Source: Sneathiella aquimaris
GTDB lineage: Bacteria; Pseudomonadota; Alphaproteobacteria; Sneathiellales; Sneathiellaceae
DNA: 64,000 nucleotides
Assembly (NCBI RefSeq): GCF_026409565.1
Contig: NZ_CP112881.1
Span: forward strand, 3,293,501 to 3,357,500
Direction of reading: 5' to 3'
Shown: positions 9,601 to 18,200 of the stretch, piece after piece
Numbering within the stretch: the first letter of the stretch is position 1
Layout of the letters: each line of letters opens with the position of its first letter
The notes under the pieces: generated by a model
What the model saw: the letters and a program-made list of their open reading frames with translations, nothing else
The model's database searches: none
Told to the model about the DNA's origin: nothing
Position numbers and translations under genes: made by a program

Positions 9601-12600
9601 GTCATCACCAGCATCCCCGCGCATGACGTCGTTGTCGTCACCGCCCAGCATGGTATCGTCACCAGATCCACCGCTCATGTTGTCCTGACCGGAACCGCCT
9701 TCCATATGATCATTGCCGTTTTCGCCGAACAACCGATCGTTACCAGCATCACCATAAAGCAGGTCATCGCCGTCGCCGGTCCACATGATGTCGTTGCCGT
9801 CACCACCCAGAACCGTATCCTGCCCACTATTGATGAAGTTATCATCAAAACGGTCATTCCCTTTTCCTAGTTCAACATAGTCGTTGCCGCTAGAACCAGG
9901 ACCGTCGTTGTAGTTGTTATTACTACCACCCCAGACAGTATCGTCACCCGTTCCGCCAAGAATAACATCATCTCCAGCGTCACCGAAGATCAGATCATTG
10001 TGGGCACCACCGGACATAACGTCATTACCGGCACCGCCAGACATTGTGTCATGGCCTCTACCGCCATACATAAGGTCATCGCCTGCATCGCCGGACATGT
10101 CATCACGACCTCGACCACCGGACATAAAGTCGTTACCGGCACCGCCAGACATGTCATCATTACCGGCGTCACCATACATAACGTCTTCACCCGTATCGCC
10201 GGTCATTGTGTCACGACCGGAACCACCAGACATAAAGTCGTTGCCTGCACCGCCGGACATTTCATCCCGACCGGTTCCGCCAGACATAAAGTCGTTACCG
10301 GCACCGCCAGACATTTCATCATTACCGGCATCACCAAACATCACGTCATTGCCTGCACCGCCGGACATTGTGTCTCGGCCAGCACCACCAGACATAAAGT
10401 CATTGCCTGCACCGCCGGACATACTGTCGTTACCGGCATCACCATACATCACGTCATCACCAGCACCGCCGGTCATTGTGTCACGACCAGAACCACCAGA
10501 CATCTGGTCATTGCCAGCACCACCGGACATTTCATCGCGACCGGTTCCACCAGACATGATGTCATCGCCACCTTCGCCAGACATTGTGTCGTTTCCGGCA
10601 TCACCATACATCAGGTCATTTCCACCGGATGCGGCATCATCGCCATCATCACCAAACATGACATCATCACCGGCTCCGCCAGCCATCGTGTCATCGCCTA
10701 ATTCAGTTACGGCAAAATTTTCAACAGAAACGTTGAGAGTGTAGCTATCGCCGGCGTCGAGACTAGCGCCGCTGACATTAAACCCGTCAGATGCTTCGGA
10801 TGGGAAATCTGCAATCGCGATATAATAAACACCAGCGTTCAAAGTCGTACTGAGACGCGGATCAAGATTTGTTTCTACTGATCCAGAATCACGGCCATTG
10901 TCGTCGTTAAACGCGATCAGATTACCGGCAGCATCGAATAAGAAAAGTTCCGCGTCTGTGGCCCCTGTTGTATTACTATAGGTCATTCCACCATCAATAT
11001 CCAAAACGACCAAAGAGCCATCTTCTGTCACGGTGAAGCTATACCATTCTTTTCCACCGTCACTGACAGACGCGACAGATACATGAGGATCCGTTGCAGA
11101 ATTCTGAACGTTCGGATCTTCTTGCAACCCAAAACCACTATCCAGGTTCTGAGCGGTCAAATGGCTGGTATTACCACTAACACGATTGATATTAACATCA
11201 CCGTTCGCACTTGATCCATTTTCACCGATGCCATCGCCATACATGACATCTGCTCCGCCTTCACCGAACATATTGTCATTTCCGGCCCCGCCGAACATTG
11301 TGTCGTCATCACCGACTTCGGCATTATCACCGTTATCGCCATACATCAGATCATCACCGGCATCGCCATACATAACATCAGCACTGCCGGAACCGCCAAA
11401 CATGGTATCCGTACCATCACCACCAGACATATCGTCGTTACCGGTACCGCCGTGCATCCAGTCGTCACCATCTTCGCCAGACATGCTGTCATCACCGGCA
11501 TCACCGTGCATCGTATCGGCGCCTTCGCCGCCCAGCATGGTGTCATCATCTTCACCACCAGACATAGAGTCGCGACCTGCGCCACCATCCATCTGGTCGT
11601 TACCATCTTCGCCAAACATGACATCGCGACCGCCATCACCGGACATGCTGTCACCGCCAGTGCCGCCGTACATCAGATCACTGCCACCGTTACCTTCCAT
11701 GGTATCACGGCCGGCACCACCAAACATCGTATCGCGGCCAGCTCCACCGGACATGTCATCACGGCCAGCGTCGCCATACATGATGTCGTCGCCGTCGTTG
11801 CCTTCCATCGTGTCACGACCTGCGCCACCATACATGGCATCATTTCCTGCGCCACCTGTCATATCATCGCCAGCATCACCGCCATACATCAGGTCGTTAC
11901 CAGAACCACCACCCATATGATCATTGCCTGCACCGCCATACATGATGTCGTCGCCACTATCGCCGTGCATGTCATCACCTGCGCCGCCGCCATACATCAG
12001 GTCGTTACCAGAACCACCACCCATATGATCATTGCCTGCACCGCCATACATGATGTCATCGCCACCATCACCGTGCATATCATCGCTGCCTGCGTCGCCA
12101 TACATGATGTCGTCGCCGTCGTTGCCTTCCATCGTGTCACGACCTGCGCCACCATACATGACGTCGTTGCCTGATCCACCGCTCATGGTGTCGTCACCTT
12201 TGCCGCCATACATCAGGTCGTTACCAGAACCACCACCCATATGATCATTGCCTGCACCGCCATACATGATGTCGTCGCCACTATCGCCGTGCATGTCATC
12301 ACCTGCGCCGCCGCCATACATCAGGTCGTTACCAGAACCACCACCCATATGATCATTGCCTGCACCGCCATACATGATGTCATCGCCACCATCACCGTGC
12401 ATATCATCGCTGCCTGCGTCGCCATACATGATGTCGTCGCCGCCGTTGCCTTCCATCGTGTCATTGTCGTCGCCACCATACATGACGTCGTTGCCTGATC
12501 CACCGCTCATGGTGTCGTCACCTTTGCCGCCATACATCAGGTCATTGTCTTCAAGGCCGAACATACGATCGTCGCCATTATCGCCGAACATTGTATCATC

Positions 12601-14985
12601 GCCCGTGTCGCCGATCAGCAGATCATGACCGCCGTTACCGCGGATCATGTCATTGCCTGACCCACCCGCAACCGTATCGTTGCCGTGGCCTGCCAAAATA
12701 GCATCATCGCCGCCCTGACCGAAAATAACGTCATGCCCCCAGCCGCCGTAGATCAGGTCTGCACCGCCATAGTTCCATTCCACAGCGTTACGGTACGCAG
12801 AAACAGCACCTGCTGTACCATTATAGAGACCGAACATGATCTGGAAATAAAGGGAGTTGATGTCATCTGGCGTAAACTCTTCCGCGTCCTGTCCGAATAT
12901 ATCCAGACCCGCATTATCGCCATAAATAATGTCGCTTCCGTCACCTGCAACAATGATATCCCGCATATATTGCTGCGGATCACCGAACTGGTCGTTTCCA
13001 ATACCGCCCTGTAGAATGTCGTCTTCTACAAACAGAGCATTCGGAGAGAAATCACCATTTTGAATAGGGAACTCTTTTTTGCCGAAATCATTACCCCAGC
13101 CACCTGAGATGATTTCATCACCGATCAACAGATCACCCGTCCCGTATTCATTATATCCGAACGGATTTTCATTGCCGATTTCGTCGCCACCTTCTGAACC
13201 ATAAAACCCTTTACCCAAAGGCAAAGGCTTGCCGATGTCATTTCCAGAACCACCGTCCAGTGTGTCATCTACACCGTCCCGACGACCAAAAATGACGTCA
13301 GTTCCAGTGCCGCCAACCAACATATCCCGGCCCTGATCATCAATGATCACATCACCGCCGCTGTCGCCCATCAGAATATCGTTGCCAGCGCCACCGTCCA
13401 GATAGTCGTTATGCTCGCCACCGCTCAGTGTGTTTTCTGTTTCGTCACCGATAAGGAAGTCCTGTGCCCGGCCACCTTCGACCACACCAGTTTCATCATT
13501 GGTGAAATCTTCGTCATTTGTTCCCACAACGATGACATTCTGACCATCATTATCGATCAGCTCTTCCGGTGTTGGCTCCGGTCCTTCTGCCTGCCCCGGA
13601 TTCATATCATCATTATACGGATCCTGAGGGTTCGGATCGTAGGCATCATTGTTGTTGCCAACAGTTGGTGTCAGGCCTGTTGTCCAGTCCCCCGCCGTGT
13701 TGGTATCGGCATTGTCGACACGCGCAAAAACATTATTAATATCGATGTCGTGGAAGAAATTTTCGCCAAGTGGGCTTTGCGCAACCATGTCATCGAGACT
13801 AATAGGCGCATATTCATCGAACACCTGTTCCGCAACAACTTCCTGCGTCGCGATTTGACCATTGAACGTTTCGCTATCTCCAAAGATGTCAAGACCGACA
13901 CCGCCGTCTGGAGAGCCTTCCCAGCCAGAATTCAAAAAGGCCGGTTCAAACTGTGCACCATTGGCAAGGAACGTATCCAATTCAGTAACGTCACCGTTCA
14001 AGGCCCAAGTCAGAAGCACGCCCAATGGCTGTGTTGTGTTGAGACCCATTGGCCAGTCACCACTTGTCACACCGCCAGCACTTTGCGGGACGCCGTCTCC
14101 GTCAAAGATAACGTAAATTGTCTGTGGCGCGCCCTCTTCCTCTTGTGATTCAAGCTGCATGATAACCAGCTTACCGTTCGCAGGAATATCAACAGTTGGA
14201 AGATCGAAAGTGACCGGGTCACCATCCGGGCCAATAATTGAAAGCGATGTAATGCCGTCACCAACCGTTGACGGTCCGTTGCCAGCTGTCGACTGTACAA
14301 GATTTGTCGTGTTGCGAAGTTCAATAAAATCAACAGAACTGTTTCCTGCAGCATCAATGAAATTTGTAACTGTTGGGTTGCCTAATGCCAACAAAGCTTC
14401 CGTCAGAGCTTCATCACCCTCGTCTTCGCTAGCAACACGCGCTGAGCGTTCTTGCTCATCCCGTGGTGTCGAGAAACGCAGAGCGCCCAACCCAATTTCA
14501 TTCAGATCCAATTCAGGGGCGCCAGGGATTGCGATAAATTCTTCTGGTGGGCCATCAGCAGGAAAACCAAGTTCCGTTGGATCAAGCAGGTTAGAAATAC
14601 CGATACCATCACCAATGCCGTCGTCACCATATGCACCGAAGGAAGCACCGCCGCCCGTTCCGCCAGCACCAGGACCACCCGCTGCTGGGGCAACCAGATC
14701 TGGATTGAACTCTTCGACAAGGCCAGTAACATCTGCTGCTGTTACAACAGAGCCATCAGAAAGTGTTAGTTGAGGAGGAAGGTCGGTCGCAGCTTGAGAG
14801 AAAAAGCCATCAAGAACCACAGAGGTGCCATCAGCAATTGACGTAATAACCAAGTTACTGCCGTCTTGTGAAAAGACGACCAAATCCGCATTTTCAATAT
14901 CCAGAAGAATATTCTGACCTGCTTCAACTTCGACAATTGTGCCGCCGGAGGTACCTGTTACTACGCCGTTTTCACTTTTAGCCAT
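6655..14985 (-). CDS. Giant LapA-like RTX adhesin, copy 1 (2,776 residues)
   Basis: A secreted calcium-binding repeat protein. Residues 1-103 are a beta-rich N-terminal module ending in APAAGG (PAAG at 100-103), like the LapA retention module with its LapG cleavage site, followed by a Gly-rich linker. Then come a lamin-tail-like region (about 195-400), RTX blocks from about 500, a pre-peptidase C-terminal (PPC)-like domain (about 1272-1428), a second RTX array to about 2160, a VCBS/cadherin-like domain (about 2270-2400), a DUF642-like carbohydrate-binding domain (about 2440-2605), last RTX repeats and a VCA0849-type type I secretion target. There is no Sec signal peptide and no cysteine-rich part. 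The start MAKSENG at 14985 matches the paralogue and has AAGGA 9 bases upstream; an in-frame ATG at 15039 is less likely. Most RTX positions that usually carry Leu or Ile hold Met. No type I transporter lies in the window. Confidence 0.88.
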   Translation of the reverse strand: MAKSENGVVTGTSGGTIVEVEAGQNILLDIENADLVVFSQDGSNLVITSIADGTSVVLDGFFSQAATDLPPQLTLSDGSVVTAADVTGLVEEFNPDLVAPAAGGPGAGGTGGGASFGAYGDDGIGDGIGISNLLDPTELGFPADGPPEEFIAIPGAPELDLNEIGLGALRFSTPRDEQERSARVASEDEGDEALTEALLALGNPTVTNFIDAAGNSSVDFIELRNTTNLVQSTAGNGPSTVGDGITSLSIIGPDGDPVTFDLPTVDIPANGKLVIMQLESQEEEGAPQTIYVIFDGDGVPQSAGGVTSGDWPMGLNTTQPLGVLLTWALNGDVTELDTFLANGAQFEPAFLNSGWEGSPDGGVGLDIFGDSETFNGQIATQEVVAEQVFDEYAPISLDDMVAQSPLGENFFHDIDINNVFARVDNADTNTAGDWTTGLTPTVGNNNDAYDPNPQDPYNDDMNPGQAEGPEPTPEELIDNDGQNVIVVGTNDEDFTNDETGVVEGGRAQDFLIGDETENTLSGGEHNDYLDGGAGNDILMGDSGGDVIIDDQGRDMLVGGTGTDVIFGRRDGVDDTLDGGSGNDIGKPLPLGKGFYGSEGGDEIGNENPFGYNEYGTGDLLIGDEIISGGWGNDFGKKEFPIQNGDFSPNALFVEDDILQGGIGNDQFGDPQQYMRDIIVAGDGSDIIYGDNAGLDIFGQDAEEFTPDDINSLYFQIMFGLYNGTAGAVSAYRNAVEWNYGGADLIYGGWGHDVIFGQGGDDAILAGHGNDTVAGGSGNDMIRGNGGHDLLIGDTGDDTMFGDNGDDRMFGLEDNDLMYGGKGDDTMSGGSGNDVMYGGDDNDTMEGNGGDDIMYGDAGSDDMHGDGGDDIMYGGAGNDHMGGGSGNDLMYGGGAGDDMHGDSGDDIMYGGAGNDHMGGGSGNDLMYGGKGDDTMSGGSGNDVMYGGAGRDTMEGNDGDDIMYGDAGSDDMHGDGGDDIMYGGAGNDHMGGGSGNDLMYGGGAGDDMHGDSGDDIMYGGAGNDHMGGGSGNDLMYGGDAGDDMTGGAGNDAMYGGAGRDTMEGNDGDDIMYGDAGRDDMSGGAGRDTMFGGAGRDTMEGNGGSDLMYGGTGGDSMSGDGGRDVMFGEDGNDQMDGGAGRDSMSGGEDDDTMLGGEGADTMHGDAGDDSMSGEDGDDWMHGGTGNDDMSGGDGTDTMFGGSGSADVMYGDAGDDLMYGDNGDNAEVGDDDTMFGGAGNDNMFGEGGADVMYGDGIGENGSSANGDVNINRVSGNTSHLTAQNLDSGFGLQEDPNVQNSATDPHVSVASVSDGGKEWYSFTVTEDGSLVVLDIDGGMTYSNTTGATDAELFLFDAAGNLIAFNDDNGRDSGSVETNLDPRLSTTLNAGVYYIAIADFPSEASDGFNVSGASLDAGDSYTLNVSVENFAVTELGDDTMAGGAGDDVMFGDDGDDAASGGNDLMYGDAGNDTMSGEGGDDIMSGGTGRDEMSGGAGNDQMSGGSGRDTMTGGAGDDVMYGDAGNDSMSGGAGNDFMSGGAGRDTMSGGAGNDVMFGDAGNDEMSGGAGNDFMSGGTGRDEMSGGAGNDFMSGGSGRDTMTGDTGEDVMYGDAGNDDMSGGAGNDFMSGGRGRDDMSGDAGDDLMYGGRGHDTMSGGAGNDVMSGGAHNDLIFGDAGDDVILGGTGDDTVWGGSNNNYNDGPGSSGNDYVELGKGNDRFDDNFINSGQDTVLGGDGNDIMWTGDGDDLLYGDAGNDRLFGENGNDHMEGGSGQDNMSGGSGDDTMLGGDDNDVMRGDAGDDSMSGDAGDDWMHGGSGNDDMSGGDGVDTMFGGAGSADVMDGGAGNDLMYGDNGDDAEVGDNDTMRGGDGDDVMFGEGGADVMYGNDGRDNMSGGAGNDVMFGDDGADVMYGDAGNDDMYGGAGNDVMSGGAHNDLIFGDAGDDNISGGDGDDTVWGGSNNNHNDGVGSSGNDYVDLGDGNDRFDDNSINSGQDTVLGGAGNDAMWTGDGDDLLYGDAGTDRMFGEGGNDHMEGGSGQDNMRGGSGDDTMLGGDDNDVMRGDAGDDSMSGDAGDDWVFGQGGADVMYGGDGNDTLSGGAGNDVIDGGRNNDVLRGDSGDDVLDGGRGRDDLEGGSGDDHLIGGRGHDTLTGGSGDDTVEGGRGNDTLRWTMSDQENVSTDTYNGGNNGDTLELFFTQAEFDANEDAIAEFANRVENGETDATLTIGGRTLVANNIENVAVMVDNVEIPVLIDDLIETDENVDSLGNTITATLSTPTQDFIPNDGDVSFNPPGAVAVTMPGAAFPQTFAEGDWNQVGQVWTIDLVDGADNYGTLTFDASDPENVQVSLDVPAGQDTIYDPMDDGDQAQIVFDYSATVDGVEDATVTININGVNDAPVAGDDIVITNTLDGIYVPQYAMLANDTDIEGDPLNVASVTPDASLDGDDVYVPGSNRIINGSFEDHGTDVNVGHGSWATYNSVPGWFIDQAGADAPIELQFGGTGGIGAQDGNTKMELDSHNEGGYTQSNSHVYQDVSTTPGEELTVSFWYSPRSTNSTNDVEVYWDGELLTTLSGTTKGWTEFSFEVEAGSGTETRLEFHGLPTEDTQGGYIDNVYVGDRDYDYQVSDGDLEDTGHVDVQYQTGNYLAGGDANEIIIGGDDADTISGGDGDDTLIGGEGNDVLDAGDGEDTFHYSDADTDGDDIILNFDENDDAINLDAVFDELGIAPDARADMVNLTLDSGNTVITVDGQSDFSITVQGSDLTGDGSLTQEQLLAQNGIVVSDES
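8776..10045. repeat. 795-bp period duplication inside RTX copy 1
   Basis: Matching landmarks recur 795 bases apart: CCAGTCATCACC at 8776 and 9571, CCCGCGCATGACGTCG at 8821 and 9616, and CCAGACAGTATCG at 9136 and 9931. The period equals 265 residues, so the frame is kept. The duplicated block includes the non-repeat insert with NSGQDTVLGG and WTGDGDDLLYGDAG as well as RTX nonapeptides. The copies have diverged at scattered bases, and the second copy contains further RTX units. Confidence 0.8.
11881..12528. repeat. Two near-identical 324-bp tandem units inside RTX copy 1
   Basis: GCCATACATCAGGTC begins at 11881 and 12205, and again at 12529 where the copy breaks off. Each 324-bp unit encodes 108 residues, that is twelve RTX nonapeptides. 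Units differ at only a few places, for example GTCGTTGCC against GCCGTTGCC near their ends. Inside each unit a 108-bp sub-repeat is also visible (11881 and 11989). Confidence 0.85.
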
Positions 14986-15096
14986 ATTCGTAATCCTTAC
15001 CCTCATATCCCCTGATAGGAATGTATTTACCTGTTTCATCCATTGCAGATGACAGAACTATAATTGAGAAGGAGACTATTCAGTTAATCAACTGAT

Positions 15097-15181
15097 GTCA
15101 TACCTCATAACGGGGACAGGAATGCCTTTTTTGAAATTTCGTCTAAAATAGTTTGCTTTTTTTATCCCCCTTATTGGGGAT
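15097..15181 (-). promoter_or_regulatory. Upstream control region of RTX copy 1 with motif shared with copy 2
   Basis: GTCATACCTCATAACGGGGA (15097-15116) matches 16 of 20 bases of a stretch before RTX copy 2 and lies 112 bases from the start codon, against 113 for copy 2. Slightly further out, ATCCCC (15164-15169) and GGGGAT (15176-15181) form an inverted repeat with an AT-rich spacer. The flanking sequence is otherwise not alike, so the motif may be a conserved regulator binding site (inference). Confidence 0.4.
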
Positions 15182-15185
15182 GCCA

Positions 15186-15216
15186 ACAAAAAGCCCGGCA
15201 AAAATGCCGGGCTTTT
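15186..15216 (-). terminator. Terminator of the second RTX gene
   Basis: AAAAGCCCGGCA (15189-15200) and TGCCGGGCTTTT (15205-15216) form a perfect 12-bp stem around AAAA. Read on the minus strand it follows the end of RTX copy 2 and ends in a T run. It separates the two RTX genes, so each is probably its own transcription unit. Confidence 0.88.
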
Positions 15217-15247
15217 CAAAGACTTTATATTCAGTGAGCTTCAGAAA

Positions 15248-18200
15248 TCAGCTTTCGTCACCTACGTTAATACCCTTGGCTGTCAAAAGGTCAGAGGCAG
15301 AAACGTCTCCGTTATGGTCCCCGAGGTCAACGTTATAAAGGGTTATGGAAAAATCGCTCTCCCCACTAACCGTAATGGTCGTGCTTCCCGCATTTTCGTC
15401 CAAAATGACCAAATCGGCCCGATTCTCGGCCCCTGCTATTCCCAATTCATCAAACAAGGCATCCAGATTGACCACATCCTCGTTCACATCAAAATCAAGA
15501 AGGATGTCATCGCCATCGTCCACATCATAAAAATGAACGACATCTGCTCCGGCACCGCCTTCGATAACGTCATTACCGCCGCCACCGGCGATCGTATCGT
15601 CACCGCCACCGCCGACAATTGTATCAGCCCCGTCACTACCAATTGCAATTTCGGAACGGTCATCACCTTGCAGGAAGCCTGAATGCAGAACCGGTTTTCC
15701 AATTCCCTGATCAAAGCCCTGATACTCAACGGTAACATCAGCAGAATCACCATCATTTCCGTCTGATGCTTCATATCCAAAAACAACATCCGCATTTGGA
15801 TCACCTGATGGTGTAACAGTCGAATATCCACCCGCAGATGTTGCTGGACTATCGACAGAGCCAACAGACAAAGCATCGCCTTCCGGATCAACATCATTCG
15901 CCAGCATGCCATATTCAGGAATATCAATAGGGGCTTCCGAATTGGTGATAACGATGTCATCGGCAGCAACAATCGGCTCGTCCTTACCGTTCACTGTGAT
16001 GGTGATCGTAGCTGTTTCAGAACCTTCCTTATGAGCACCGTAGTCAAATGTTACCGTCCCTGACTGGCCATCAATCAAATCATCGAACGAAGATCCGCCC
16101 GCAGGAATATCCAAGGTGACTGTTACATTCTCTGGATCAGACGCATCAAAAATAAGATCACCGTAATCGTTTCCGAAAGCTTCAAGAGACATACTCCAGA
16201 CTGAACTGCCATTATCTACCCAATTAATTACAAACCAAGTTGTAGTCACATTAGGTACAGCGACAGTCACCTGGTCCGGCATATCAAAAACGGTTCCGCC
16301 AGCATTCGGAATAAAATCCTGACCTGGCGTCGCAAGATCCGCTGTAACGCGCGCCGTAATATCCGTATCTTCATCCGTTACGAAACTGTCATCGATCAAA
16401 ACAGGGATTTCCAGACCATCCACATGAACCGCGACATGTTCAACCTGTTCAGCCGTCAGTGCGCGACCATTAATAACAAGGGTATCCGATTCACCGTTCT
16501 CAACGCGATTTGCAAATTCAGCAATAGCAGCCTCATGCGCATCAAACTCAGCCTGCGTCAGGTAAAGCTCAAGTGTATCCGTGCCGCTGCCACCTGAATA
16601 AGCATCTGTCGAACCGCCGTCCTCTTCACCGGCTGTCCAGCGTAGAAGGTCGTCGTTCAGACCACCGTCCAACGTATCATCACCGACGTTACCTTCCAGC
16701 GTGTCATTACCAGCGCCACCTTCCAGAAGATCAGAACCTGTTTGGCCTGCAAGGAAATCGTCGCCTGCATCCCCGTGCAAACTATCCCCTCCACCGTTAC
16801 CAAACAAGGTATCCCCGCCGGCGCCGCCGAATAGAATATCATCATCGCCGATCAGGGCATCCGCGCCATCATCGCCATATAGCAAATCATTATTGTCACC
16901 ACCATACAGGACATCAAAACTTCCACTACCACCGTAAAGCGTATCATCACCCCCAGCGCCAAGCATCACATCATCGCCTGCCTCGCCATACATCAGGTCA
17001 TCATCCTGACCACCATCCATGACGTCGTTGTCAGCGCCCCCATAAAGAGTGTCGTTGCCGGTACCACCATACATGCGGTCATTACCTGCATCGCCAAACA
17101 TGCTGTCATTGCCGTCGCCGCCATGCATGTCATCCTGACCATCATCGCCGAACATGGCATCCTGACCGTCATTGCCGACCATTTCATCATTTCCGGCACC
17201 GCCATACATAAGATCGTCACCCTGATCACCGTGCATGTCGTCACTGGCGTCGCCGCCATGCATTATATCGTTACCGCTGCCACCGCCAATGTGATCATTA
17301 CCAGCACCGCCATACATAATGTCATTGCCGTTACCGCCATGCATTTCGTCCCGACCATCGTCGCCATACATAACGTCCTGACCGTCATTGCCGTCCATTT
17401 CATCATTTCCGGCACCACCATACATTAGATCGTCACCCTGATCACCGTGCATGTCGTCATTGGCGTCGCCGCCATGCATTATATCGTTGCCGCTGCCACC
17501 GCCAATGTGATCATTACCAGCACCGCCATACATAATGTCATTGCCGTTACCGCCATGCATATCGTCCCGACCATCGTCGCCGTACATAACGTCCTGACCG
17601 TCATTGCCGTCCATTTCATCATTTCCGGCACCACCATACATAAGATCATTACCAATTCCGCCGGTCATTTCGTCGTTGCCATCACCGCCATAGAGAAGGT
17701 CATCATCTTCCTGACCATGAATTACATCAGAGCCGGCGTCGCCATAAATGGTGTCGTTACCTGTATCGCCCAACAGGAAGTCATACCCGCCATTGCCCCG
17801 TATTTTATCGGCGCCGGAACCACCCGCAACCGTATCGTTGCCGTGGCCTGCCAAAATAGCATCATCGCCGCCCTGACCAAAAATCAGGTCAGCGCCCCAA
17901 CCACCATAGATCAGATCTGCGCCACCATAATTCCATTGAACTGCATCGCGATAAACTTCTGCAAAGTCTTCTGCACTGGCGCCATATCCCAGACTGCTCA
18001 GGATCGCGTAATAAAATGAATTAATGTCTTCAGGTGTAAATTCTTCTGATGCATTGCCGTAAAAACTAAGACCTGCATTATCACCATAAATAATGTCGTT
18101 TCCATCTCCGGCCACCATGATATCGCGCATATATTGTTGCGGATCACCAAACTGGTCATTTCCAAATCCACCAACGAGGATATCATCCTCTACAAGAAGA

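Noticed and set aside
9113-10744. Long open frames on the plus strand opposite the RTX genes, some over 200 codons
   Set aside because: They are low-complexity, made of Pro/Ser or Ile/Thr/His repeats, and are created by the codon bias of the RTX repeats on the other strand. No ribosome binding sites or domains.
8500-12700. Regular repeats that might suggest a CRISPR array
   Set aside because: The period is a multiple of 27 bases with no unique spacers and the reading frame is kept; these are RTX codons.
14986-15039. Longer start for RTX copy 1 at 15039
   Set aside because: The paralogue starts at MAKTENG and a ribosome binding site sits before MAKSENG. The extra 18 residues are unlike anything in copy 2.
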